Source of the DNA: Burkholderiales bacterium RIFCSPHIGHO2_12_FULL_61_11
GTDB lineage: Bacteria > Pseudomonadota > Gammaproteobacteria > Burkholderiales > Burkholderiaceae_C
NCBI GenBank assembly: GCA_001770785.1
Contig: MERZ01000136.1
Coordinates: 1 to 7,054, forward strand
Direction: 5' to 3'
DNA: 7,054 nucleotides
The position numbers were made by a program, and so were the translations under genes. Below the pieces are notes generated by a model. It saw only the letters and a program-made list of their open reading frames with translations. It did not search any database and had not been told where the DNA came from. Numbering within the stretch: the stretch's first letter is position 1; every line of letters starts with the position of its first letter. Below are positions 1-7,054 of this stretch, piece by piece.

Positions 1-799
<799 letters not shown>

Positions 800-813
800 T
801 TCAGCAGGAAAGA

Positions 814-819
814 AAAGGA
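814..819 (+). promoter_or_regulatory. Ribosome binding site of rpoC
   Basis: AAAGGA lies 8 bases before the rpoC ATG at 828 in the 28-base rpoB-rpoC gap. A second purine run, AGGAAAG, starts at 806. The site fixes the rpoC start, which also matches the family N-terminus ([10 protein letters not shown]). There is no room for a separate promoter or terminator, so translation of both subunits is expected from one message. Confidence 0.8.
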
Positions 820-827
820 TTTAACTC

Positions 828-3800
828 ATGAAATCATTACTCGACCTGTTCAAGCAATTTACGCCGGATGAGCATTTCGATGCCATCAAGATCGGCATGG
901 CCTCGCCCGAGAAGATCCGTTCATGGTCTTTCGGCGAAGTCAAAAAGCCTGAAACCATCAACTACCGCACGTTCAAGCCTGAGCGGGACGGTCTTTTTTG
1001 CGCCAAGATTTTTGGCCCCATCAAGGACTACGAATGCCTGTGCGGCAAGTACAAGCGTCTCAAGCATCGCGGTGTCATCTGCGAGAAGTGCGGCGTTGAA
1101 GTCACGCAAACCAAGGTTCGGCGCGAGCGCATGGGTCACATCGACCTGGCCGCTCCCTGCGCGCACATCTGGTTCCTGAAGTCACTGCCGTCGCGTTTGG
1201 GCCTGGTGCTTGACATGACACTGCGCGACATCGAGCGCGTGCTGTATTTTGAAGCTTACGTGGTGACCGACCCCGGCATGACCCCGCTGAAGAAATTCAG
1301 CATCATGTCGGAAGACGATTACGATGCCAAGCGCAAGGAATACGGCGACGAGTACACCGCCAAGATGGGCGCCGAAGGCATCAAGGACCTGCTCGAAGGC
1401 CTCGATCTCGACGTTGAAATCGACAAGCTGCGCAACGACCTGACCGGTTCCGAAATCAAGATCAAGAAAAACGCCAAGCGCCTGAAATTGATGGAGGGCT
1501 TCAAGAAGTCCGGCATCAAGCCCGGCTGGATGGTGCTCGACGTGCTGCCCGTGCTGCCGCCCGATCTTCGGCCACTGGTGCCGCTGGACGGTGGCCGCTT
1601 TGCCACGTCTGACCTGAACGACCTGTACCGCCGCGTCATCAACCGCAACAGCCGTCTGCGCCGTTTGCTCGAACTCAAGGCGCCCGAAATCATTGCGCGC
1701 AACGAAAAGCGCATGCTGCAAGAAGCGGTCGATTCGCTGCTTGACAACGGCCGCCGTGGCAAAGCCATGACGGGCGCCAACAAGCGCGCGCTCAAGTCGC
1801 TGGCCGACATGATCAAGGGCAAGTCGGGCCGTTTCCGCCAGAACTTGCTGGGCAAACGCGTCGACTATTCGGGTCGCTCGGTGATTACCGTGGGCCCGAC
1901 GCTCAAGCTGCACCAGTGCGGTTTGCCCAAGCTGATGGCGCTCGAACTGTTCAAGCCTTTCATCTTCGCCCAGCTCGAAGTGCGTGGCATTGCCACCACC
2001 ATCAAGGCTGCCAAGAAAGAAGTCGAAACCGGCACCCCGGTGGTGTGGGACATCCTGGAAGAGGTCATCAAAGAGCACCCGATCATGCTCAACCGTGCGC
2101 CTACGCTGCACCGCTTGGGTATTCAGGCCTTTGAGCCGATCCTGATCGAAGGCAAGGCGATCCAGCTGCACCCGCTGGTCTGCTCGGCTTTCAATGCCGA
2201 CTTTGACGGCGACCAGATGGCCGTTCACGTGCCGCTGTCGGTGGAAGCGCAGATGGAATGCCGCACCTTGATGCTGGCTTCGAACAACATCCTGTTCCCG
2301 GCCAACGGCGAGCCGTCGATTGTGCCCTCGCAAGACGTGGTGCTGGGTCTGTACTACACGACCCGAGAAATTACAAATGGCAAGGGTGAAGGGCTGTTGT
2401 TTGCCGATACCGGTGAAGTTCGCCGCGCCTTTGATGCAGGTGAGCTTGACCTGCACGCCCGCATCAGCGTGCGCCTGACCGAGTGGACCAAGGACAAGGA
2501 GAACGGCGAGTTTGAGCCATCGATCAAGCTGTGGGAGACCACGGGCGGGCGCGCGCTGCTGTCCGAAATCCTGCCCAAGGGCCTGCCATTTTCCAATATC
2601 AACAAGGCCTTGAAGAAAAAGGAAATCTCCAAGCTCATCAACGTGTCCTTCCGCAAGTGCGGCTTGAAGGAAACCGTGGTGTTTGCCGACAAGTTGCTGC
2701 AAGCGGGCTTCCGTCTGGCGACCAAGGCCGGTATCTCGATCTGTATCGAAGACATGCTGGTGCCCAGGGAAAAAACCGAGATCATTGCGCGGGCCCAGAA
2801 GGAAGTCAAGGAGATCGAGCAGCAGTACATCTCCGGTCTGGTGACGGCCGGTGAGCGCTACAACAAGGTGGTGGACATCTGGGGCAAGTCAGGCGACGAT
2901 GTCGCCAAGGGCATGATGGCCCAGCTGTCGAAAGAAAAGGTCGTTGACCGCCACGGCAATGACGTTGAGCAGGAATCGTTCAATTCCATCTACATGATGG
3001 CCGACTCCGGTGCCCGCGGCTCGCCAGCGCAGATTCGCCAGGTGGCCGGCATGCGCGGCTTGATGGCCAAGCCTGACGGCTCCATCATCGAAACGCCGAT
3101 TACCGCGAACTTCCGCGAAGGCCTGAACGTGCTGGAGTACTTCATCTCCACCCACGGTGCCCGCAAGGGTCTGGCCGACACGGCGCTGAAAACGGCCAAC
3201 TCCGGTTACCTGACGCGGCGCTTGTGCGACGTGGTGCAGGATCTGGTGGTAACCGAGGAAGATTGCGGCACGCCTGATGGTTCGCTGATGCGCGCCATCC
3301 TCGAGGGCGGCGAGGTCATCGAGTCGCTGCGCGACCGCATTCTCGGCCGCACGACCTCTGAAGACATTCTGCACCCCGAGAATCGCTCGGTGCTGGCCCC
3401 AGCCGGCGTCGTGCTGGACGAAGACCTGATCGAGGAGCTCGAAGCGCAAGGTGTCGACGAAGTCAAGGTGCGCACCGCGCTGACCTGCGAAACCCGCTTT
3501 GGCCTGTGCGCCAAGTGCTATGGCCGTGACCTCGGTCGCGGTGGCCTGATCAACATCGGTGAAGCCGTCGGCATCATCGCCGCTCAGTCAATCGGTGAGC
3601 CCGGCACACAGCTGACCATGCGCACTTTCCACATTGGTGGTGCCGCGTCGCGCGCCGCGATTGCCTCCAGCGTTGAAGCCAAGTCCAATGGCGTGATCGG
3701 TTTCAACGCGCCGATGCGCTATGTGACCAACACCAAGGGCGACCTGGTCGTGATTGCCCGTTCCGGCGAGATCGTCATTCATGACGAACATGGCCGTGAG

Positions 3801-5048
3801 CGTGAACGTCACAAGGTGCCTTACGGCGCGACGCTAACCGTCAAGGCCGACCAGCAAGTCAAGGCTGGCGTCATTCTGGCCAACTGGGATCCCCTGACAC
3901 GCCCCATCATTACCGAATACGCCGGCAAGGTGGTCTTCGAGAATGTGGAAGAAGGCGTGACCGTGGCCAGGCAGGTTGACGACGTGACCGGCCTTTCCAC
4001 CCTGGTGGTAATCGATCCGAAGCACCGCGGCGCGACCAAGGTCATTCGCCCGCACGTCAAGCTGACTGACGCCAGCGGCAACGAAGTCAAGATTCCTGGC
4101 ACCGATCACCCGGTGACGATTGGCTTTCAGATCGGTGCCCTGGTTCAGGTGCGTGACGGCCAGGACGTGGGCCCCGGCGAAGTGCTGGCGCGTATTCCGG
4201 TCGAAGGCCAGAAAACCCGCGACATTACCGGCGGTCTGCCGCGTGTGGCCGAGCTGTTCGAAGCCCGCACGCCGAAAGACAAGGGCACGCTGGCCGAGAT
4301 GACCGGTACCGTGTCGTTCGGCAAGGAGACCAAAGGCAAGGTTCGCCTGCAGATCACCGATCTGGAAGGCAAGGTCTGGGAAGACCTGGTGCCCAAGGAA
4401 AAGAACATTCTGGTGCATGAAGGCCAGGTGGTGAACAAGGGCGAATCGATTGTGGACGGCCCGGCCGACCCGCAAGACATCTTGCGTTTGCTGGGCGTGG
4501 CCGAGCTGGCCCGCTACATCGTCGACGAGGTGCAGGACGTTTACCGCTTGCAGGGCGTGAAGATCAACGACAAGCACATTGAAGTGATTGTTCGCCAGAT
4601 GCTGCGCCGTGTGGTCGTCGAAAACGTCGGCGATTCCAGCTACATCGCCGGTGAACAGGTCGAACGCTCAGCCCTGCTCGATGTCAATGACGCCTTGCGC
4701 GCCGAAGGCAAAATTCCCGCTACCTTCAGCAACCTGCTGCTCGGTATTACCAAGGCGTCGCTGTCGACCGATTCGTTCATTTCCGCGGCTTCCTTCCAGG
4801 AAACCACCCGCGTGCTCACCGAGGCTGCCATCATGGGCAAGCGCGACGAGCTGCGCGGTCTGAAAGAAAATGTGATCGTTGGGCGGCTGATTCCTGCCGG
4901 TACCGGCATGGCCTACCATGAGGCCCGCAAGGCCAAGGACCTGATGGACGACGCCGAGCGCCATGCCATTGCCGAGGCCGAAGCGGCCGAGCTCGAAGCA
5001 CTCGCCGTACCGGCTGAATCCGACGGCGACAGCGCTGCCACGGAGTGA
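828..5048 (+). CDS. rpoC: RNA polymerase beta' subunit, complete
   Basis: The largest RNA polymerase core subunit carries the catalytic Mg-binding aspartates. At 1406 residues it almost equals E. coli beta' (1407). Visible motifs in order: N-terminal zinc site C70, C72, C85, C88; the clamp coiled coil that binds sigma, about residues 262-307; switch region [14 protein letters not shown] at 339-352; catalytic NADFDGDQM at 456-464 with D458, D460 and D462; bridge helix from about 769 through [19 protein letters not shown] (777-795); second zinc site C813, C887, C894, C897; trigger loop with M931 and H935 in [10 protein letters not shown]; a proteobacterial-type insertion between the trigger-loop halves, roughly 945-1130; then [13 protein letters not shown] at 1135-1147. 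The tail is acidic and alanine-rich, ending SDGDSAATE. No frameshift or missing key residue was seen. The gene is co-transcribed with rpoB and ends 33 bases before a strong terminator. The long minus-strand ORFs inside it are codon-bias shadows. Confidence 0.99.
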   Translation: MKSLLDLFKQFTPDEHFDAIKIGMASPEKIRSWSFGEVKKPETINYRTFKPERDGLFCAKIFGPIKDYECLCGKYKRLKHRGVICEKCGVEVTQTKVRRERMGHIDLAAPCAHIWFLKSLPSRLGLVLDMTLRDIERVLYFEAYVVTDPGMTPLKKFSIMSEDDYDAKRKEYGDEYTAKMGAEGIKDLLEGLDLDVEIDKLRNDLTGSEIKIKKNAKRLKLMEGFKKSGIKPGWMVLDVLPVLPPDLRPLVPLDGGRFATSDLNDLYRRVINRNSRLRRLLELKAPEIIARNEKRMLQEAVDSLLDNGRRGKAMTGANKRALKSLADMIKGKSGRFRQNLLGKRVDYSGRSVITVGPTLKLHQCGLPKLMALELFKPFIFAQLEVRGIATTIKAAKKEVETGTPVVWDILEEVIKEHPIMLNRAPTLHRLGIQAFEPILIEGKAIQLHPLVCSAFNADFDGDQMAVHVPLSVEAQMECRTLMLASNNILFPANGEPSIVPSQDVVLGLYYTTREITNGKGEGLLFADTGEVRRAFDAGELDLHARISVRLTEWTKDKENGEFEPSIKLWETTGGRALLSEILPKGLPFSNINKALKKKEISKLINVSFRKCGLKETVVFADKLLQAGFRLATKAGISICIEDMLVPREKTEIIARAQKEVKEIEQQYISGLVTAGERYNKVVDIWGKSGDDVAKGMMAQLSKEKVVDRHGNDVEQESFNSIYMMADSGARGSPAQIRQVAGMRGLMAKPDGSIIETPITANFREGLNVLEYFISTHGARKGLADTALKTANSGYLTRRLCDVVQDLVVTEEDCGTPDGSLMRAILEGGEVIESLRDRILGRTTSEDILHPENRSVLAPAGVVLDEDLIEELEAQGVDEVKVRTALTCETRFGLCAKCYGRDLGRGGLINIGEAVGIIAAQSIGEPGTQLTMRTFHIGGAASRAAIASSVEAKSNGVIGFNAPMRYVTNTKGDLVVIARSGEIVIHDEHGRERERHKVPYGATLTVKADQQVKAGVILANWDPLTRPIITEYAGKVVFENVEEGVTVARQVDDVTGLSTLVVIDPKHRGATKVIRPHVKLTDASGNEVKIPGTDHPVTIGFQIGALVQVRDGQDVGPGEVLARIPVEGQKTRDITGGLPRVAELFEARTPKDKGTLAEMTGTVSFGKETKGKVRLQITDLEGKVWEDLVPKEKNILVHEGQVVNKGESIVDGPADPQDILRLLGVAELARYIVDEVQDVYRLQGVKINDKHIEVIVRQMLRRVVVENVGDSSYIAGEQVERSALLDVNDALRAEGKIPATFSNLLLGITKASLSTDSFISAASFQETTRVLTEAAIMGKRDELRGLKENVIVGRLIPAGTGMAYHEARKAKDLMDDAERHAIAEAEAAELEALAVPAESDGDSAATE

Positions 5049-5063
5049 GCCCGACGATCTCCT

Positions 5064-5081
5064 GACGCCTTGAAAAGCGTC
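5064..5081 (+). other. Small hairpin abutting the rpoC terminator
   Basis: GACGC (5064-5068) and GCGTC (5077-5081) can form a 5-bp stem with an 8-base loop, ending at the base just before the terminator stem. The same region can pair otherwise: CTTGA (5069-5073) with TCAAG (5080-5084), or CCTTGA (5068-5073) with TCAAGG (5097-5102). It may be an accessory 3'-end stem for RNA stability, or chance. No T-tract follows it directly, so it is not a terminator on its own. Confidence 0.35.
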
Positions 5082-5118
5082 AAGCCCCACATCTCATCAA
5101 GGTGTGGGGCTTTTTTTT
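5082..5118 (+). terminator. Rho-independent terminator of the rpoBC operon
   Basis: AAGCCCCACA (5082-5091) is the perfect inverted repeat of TGTGGGGCTT (5103-5112), giving a G+C-rich 8-bp core stem with an 11-base loop. Eight T residues follow at 5111-5118. It lies 33 bases after the rpoC stop codon, the expected place for the end of the operon. On the opposite strand the hairpin is followed only by a weak, broken T-run, so it should act mainly on the rpoC message and at best weakly on transcripts arriving from the minus-strand CoA-transferase gene. Confidence 0.95.
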
Positions 5119-5369
5119 GGCGACCAGGTTGCGCCGACTGATGCTGGGCCGGTTTGGAAAGTCTAGGACAAATATGGCTCTTGTATATTGATGCGAGTTG
5201 CTCCAGAGATTGTCCTGACCCATGACGAAGGAATGGCGTTGTTCAAGCTGGTCCGCTGAAGGCTTGCCAGCGTGGGGTTGGCCGCGCACAGCCCGGTGTC
5301 AGTGCTGCCAGCGGCTCTCGCATTGGCGTGCCGACGGATCAGGCGCCATGCCCAACACAAAATCTGCCA
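5119..5369. other. Convergent intergenic segment without an intact gene
   Basis: The space between the rpoC terminator and the end of the minus-strand CoA-transferase gene holds no complete gene that I can support. Its second half is the probable transposase remnant. The first part (5119-5190) is more AT-rich than its surroundings, with a TATATT at 5184-5189 that could serve as a -10 box, but no -35 box lies at a proper distance. A CTAG at 5163-5166 contains a TA dinucleotide, the type of target IS630 elements use, but no matching right end was found. Confidence 0.5.
5191..5368 (+). pseudogene. Probable remnant of an IS630-family transposase (5' end only)
   Basis: Reading + from ATG 5191, the translation starts MRVAPEIVLT and continues DEGMALFKLVR. 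An in-frame TGA at 5257 interrupts it, after which it resumes RLASVGLAAHSPVSVLPAAL to about 5319. From memory this resembles the N-terminus of IS630-family DDE transposases, which commonly run M-R-[VI]-A-P-x-I-x-L-[ST] then ERAxLxKLxR, SxRLAxRARIVLLAA. Beyond about 5320 the likeness fades. A short piece in another frame (ADG at 5330, then PNTKSAI) could be a shifted continuation, but that is weak. No helix-turn-helix core, no DDE catalytic domain and no terminal inverted repeats can be identified, so the element is dead. The 3' boundary is approximate; the remnant runs tail to tail with the CoA-transferase stop at 5370. The call rests on recall of the family, not on an alignment. Confidence 0.55.
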
Positions 5370-6605
5370 TCAGATCACCTCTTTTTGTTTCAGCTCAGCC
5401 AATTGCGCATTGGAGTAGTTCAGCACGCCGCGCAACACTTCGTCGGTGTTCTGGCCCAGCAGCGGCGGCGGCAGATCGGTACGCACCGGCGTGACACTGA
5501 GCTTGATGGGGCTGGCCACCAGCGGCAGATCGTTTTTGAAAGGATGTTGCCAGTGCGTGACCATGTCGCGCGCTGCGATTTGCGGGTCGGCAAATACCTC
5601 GGCCAGGTTGTTGATGGCGCCGCACGGCACTTTGGCCGCTTCCAGTGCGGCCAGCCAGTCGGCCTTGCCCCGGGTTTTCATCACGGCTTCGAGAATCGGC
5701 ACCAGCTGGCCGCGGTTGAGTACGCGATCGCGGTTTTTGGCAAACAGCGGATTCACGCCCAACTCGGGAATATTGGCGATGTTGCAGAATTTCACGTATT
5801 GGGCATCGTTGCCGACGGCCAGAATGAGATGGTCCTTGCTGCCGCCCGCCGCAGGCGCCACTTCAAACACCTGGTAGGGAACGATGTTTTGATGCGCGTT
5901 GCCGACGCGTTGAGGAACTTTCCCGCTCACCAGATAGTTGGCGCCCTGATTGGCGAGCATGGCCACTTGTGTGTCGAGCAGCGCCATGTCCACTTGCTGA
6001 CCTTCGCCGGTTTTTTCGGCGTGCCGCAGGGCGGCGAGAATGGCCACGGTCGCGTACATGCCGGTCATCAAATCGGCCACGGCCACGCCGACTTTTTGCG
6101 GTCCGCCACCCAGGTCATCGCGCTCGCCGGTGATGCTCATCAAGCCGCCCATGCCCTGAATCGCGTAGTCGTAGCCGGCGCGGTCGGCGTAGGGCCCGTT
6201 CTGGCCAAAGCCGGTGATCGAGCAATAAACCAGGCGCGGGTTGATAGCTTTGATCGAGTCGTAATCAAGCCCGTAGCGTGCCATGTCGCCGACCTTGAAG
6301 TTCTCGACAAACACGGCGCAGTGCATGGCCAGCTCGCGGATCAGGGCCTGGCCGGCCGGCTTGCCAATGTCGCAGGTGACCGAGCGTTTGTTGCGATTGG
6401 TGCCGAGGTAGTAGGCCGCTTCCTGCGTCTCCGCGCCTTGCTCGTCTCTCAAGAACGGCGGGCCCCAGGTGCGGGTGTCATCGCCGCTGCCGGGTCGCTC
6501 GATCTTGATGACATCGGCGCCCAGGTCGGCCAGCGTTTGGGTACACCACGGGCCCGCGAGAATGCGGGACAAATCGAGAACGCGAATGCCTTGGAGAGAT
6601 TTCAT
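5370..6605 (-). CDS. CaiB/BaiF family (class III) CoA-transferase
   Basis: The 411-residue protein has the usual length for a class III CoA-transferase, a cytosolic dimer that moves CoA from an acyl-CoA to a carboxylic acid. Family hallmarks are VLDLSRILAGPWCTQTLADL followed by GADVIKIERPGSGDDTR (residues 9-45), GTNRNKRSVTCDI (68-80), ENFKVGDMARYGLDY (101-115), NPRLVYCSITGFGQNGPY (122-139), GYDYAIQGMGGLMSITG (144-160), VGVAVADLMTGMYA (172-185) and the C-terminal LLGQNTDEVL (382-391). D178, codon 6074-6072, sits where the family has its catalytic aspartate that forms the enzyme-acyl anhydride. I chose ATG 6605 (MKSLQGIRVLDLS) because family members begin about here and GAGG lies 3 bases before it. 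ATG 6614 (MRPMKSL) is an alternative, with GAAGG 4 bases before it. The open frame runs back to 6758, but that extension does not look coding. Stop TGA is at 5372-5370. The acid substrate cannot be told; the LivF-like gene upstream hints at a catabolic locus. Confidence 0.95.
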   Translation of the reverse strand: MKSLQGIRVLDLSRILAGPWCTQTLADLGADVIKIERPGSGDDTRTWGPPFLRDEQGAETQEAAYYLGTNRNKRSVTCDIGKPAGQALIRELAMHCAVFVENFKVGDMARYGLDYDSIKAINPRLVYCSITGFGQNGPYADRAGYDYAIQGMGGLMSITGERDDLGGGPQKVGVAVADLMTGMYATVAILAALRHAEKTGEGQQVDMALLDTQVAMLANQGANYLVSGKVPQRVGNAHQNIVPYQVFEVAPAAGGSKDHLILAVGNDAQYVKFCNIANIPELGVNPLFAKNRDRVLNRGQLVPILEAVMKTRGKADWLAALEAAKVPCGAINNLAEVFADPQIAARDMVTHWQHPFKNDLPLVASPIKLSVTPVRTDLPPPLLGQNTDEVLRGVLNYSNAQLAELKQKEVI

Positions 6606-6618
6606 GGGCCTCATTTTG

Positions 6619-6623
6619 CCTTC
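6619..6623 (-). promoter_or_regulatory. Candidate ribosome binding site of the CoA-transferase gene
   Basis: GAAGG on the minus strand (6623-6619) lies 4 bases before ATG 6614 and 13 bases before ATG 6605. The spacing is short for the first start and long for the second, so it leaves the start undecided. A second purine stretch, GAGG (6612-6609), lies 3 bases before ATG 6605. Family alignment favours 6605, while the stronger Shine-Dalgarno match slightly favours 6614, which would add only three residues (MRP). Confidence 0.4.
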
Positions 6624-6635
6624 ATTGAAGGCGCC

Positions 6636-6659
6636 CGTTGGTCCAAAGTTTGTCCAACG
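6636..6659. promoter_or_regulatory. Operator-like symmetrical repeat upstream of the CoA-transferase gene
   Basis: CGTTGG (6636-6641) and CCAACG (6654-6659) are perfect inverted arms separated by 12 bases. Inside, TTGGTCCAA (6638-6646) is itself a palindrome around one base, and a near copy, TTTGTCCAA, follows at 6649-6657. The two half-sites are offset by 11 bases, about one helical turn. The element lies 30-53 bases before the ATG at 6605, where an operator would be expected. No regulator gene is in the window, so the binding protein is unknown. It could also be chance, or a small RNA hairpin in the leader. Confidence 0.3.
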
Positions 6660-6785
6660 TGGCGTGAGCCTGATCTGCGCCTGTCTTCCCAACCAGGAAT
6701 GAGCGTATGTTCCAGCCTGAATGATGGAGCAAACCATGGCACAGCGAAATCGCAGCACCCGGGCGATCGAGGCTCAGGTGAACCG

Positions 6786-7054
6786 TCAGACGCCCAGGTA
6801 GCCCGACAAGGCCGGGCTTTTAGCCACTTCGTCAGCCGTACCGTGCAGCACCACCTGGCCCTTTTGCAGCACAAGGGCGTGATCCGACCGCGCCAGCACC
6901 TTGCGGTAATCACGATCGACGATGAGCGTGGCGATGCCGCTCGAGCGAATCTCCCCGATCACGCGCCAGATATCAGCCACGATCCGCGGTGCCAGGCCTT
7001 CAGTGGCCTCGTCGAGGACGATCAGCTCCGGGTGCGTCATCAGGGCACGACCAA
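6786..7054 (-). CDS. LivF-type ABC transporter ATP-binding protein, C-terminal part
   Basis: The frame is open to the window edge and encodes the last 88 residues, starting GRALMTHPE. LIVLDE (10-15) is the Walker B motif with D14 and catalytic E15, and EGLAP (18-22) is typical of the LivF branch (HAAT family), which normally has DEPSEGLAP; here it is DEATEGLAP. The switch region reads LIVDRD (43-48), where classical LivF has LLVEQN; a LivF-like subgroup with VDK at this place is known to me. The end, LVLQKGQVVLHGTADEVAKSPALSGYLGV, is the usual LivF tail. The Walker A and signature motifs lie outside the window. The protein would hydrolyse ATP at the inner membrane to drive uptake of branched-chain amino acids or related organic acids, with LivG, LivH, LivM and a periplasmic binding protein not seen here. 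Stop TGA is at 6788-6786. Because of its deviating motifs I do not assign livF itself. Confidence 0.92.
   Translation of the reverse strand, partial: GRALMTHPELIVLDEATEGLAPRIVADIWRVIGEIRSSGIATLIVDRDYRKVLARSDHALVLQKGQVVLHGTADEVAKSPALSGYLGV

Larger units (their letters stand above)
6606..6785 (-). other. Gap between the LivF-like gene and the CoA-transferase gene
   Basis: These 180 bases hold no gene I would support; the reading frames here are extensions or shadows of the neighbours. I see no hairpin with a T-tract after the LivF-like stop, so read-through into the CoA-transferase gene is possible. No convincing sigma-70 promoter is visible either. The one structured element is the symmetrical sequence at 6636-6659. 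Confidence 0.5.

Noticed and set aside
1182..2702. A 506-codon open frame on the minus strand inside rpoC
   Set aside because: It lies wholly antisense to highly conserved rpoC codons. Its composition (rich in H, Q, A, V, L, G) is the normal mirror of GC-rich codon bias, and it has no recognisable domain.
3834..4577. A 247-codon minus-strand open frame inside rpoC
   Set aside because: It is the same kind of antisense shadow as the longer one, with no known motifs; the + strand codes for the conserved C-terminal half of beta'.
5163..5360. A 65-codon minus-strand ORF in the intergenic region
   Set aside because: It is antisense to the probable transposase remnant, has no recognisable motif and no convincing ribosome binding site.
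5222..5494. A 90-codon + strand ORF across the intergenic region
   Set aside because: It overlaps the 3' end of the CoA-transferase gene in antisense, lacks recognisable domains and has low-complexity Ala/Arg/Ser composition. The upstream part reads better in another frame as a transposase remnant.
5166..6655. GGACAAA at 5166-5172 and its inverted copy TTTGTCC at 6649-6655 as ends of one IS
   Set aside because: Only 7 bases match and the flanks do not extend the match. The interval contains an intact CoA-transferase gene rather than a transposase, so chance is the better explanation.
6606..6758. A 51-codon N-terminal extension of the CoA-transferase
   Set aside because: Family members begin close to the VLDLSR motif. 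The extension shows no homology I recognise and would cover the operator-like repeat; starts at 6605 or 6614 fit better.

Overview
The window reads as a chromosomal stretch of a GC-rich betaproteobacterium, most likely order Burkholderiales and probably the Comamonadaceae (Polaromonas/Rhodoferax/Variovorax-like). I infer this from the RNA polymerase beta' protein, which is 1406 residues long, has the proteobacterial insertion between trigger-loop halves, and has betaproteobacterial-looking sequence. Two other genes fit the same group: a CaiB/BaiF CoA-transferase and a LivF-type transporter ATPase.

Layout. Bases 1-799 (+) hold the C-terminal fifth of rpoB. After 28 bases with a good ribosome binding site comes complete rpoC (828-5048, +). 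The two genes form the distal part of the conserved ribosomal protein/RNA polymerase operon, which ends in a strong intrinsic terminator at 5082-5118. The segment 5119-5369 has no intact gene. It carries what looks like the decayed 5' end of an IS630-family transposase, with an in-frame stop, reading + from 5191. On the minus strand lie a complete CaiB/BaiF (class III) CoA-transferase gene (6605-5370) and, upstream of it, the 3' end of a LivF-type branched-chain amino acid ABC transporter ATPase (7054-6786). A 180-base gap with no ORF I trust separates these two; it contains an operator-like symmetrical sequence.

How they work together. RpoB and RpoC form the catalytic core of RNA polymerase, and all the key motifs visible here are intact. 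The minus-strand pair plausibly belongs to one catabolic uptake/activation locus: import of an organic acid or amino acid-like substrate, then transfer of CoA onto it. The substrate cannot be read from the sequence. The two transcription units converge on the terminator/IS-remnant region.

Most of the window is ordinary housekeeping sequence, and I see no previously undescribed system. The points most worth a second look are the transposase remnant, the operator-like repeat before the CoA-transferase, the unusual switch-loop residue in the LivF-like protein, and competing RNA folds at the rpoC terminator.
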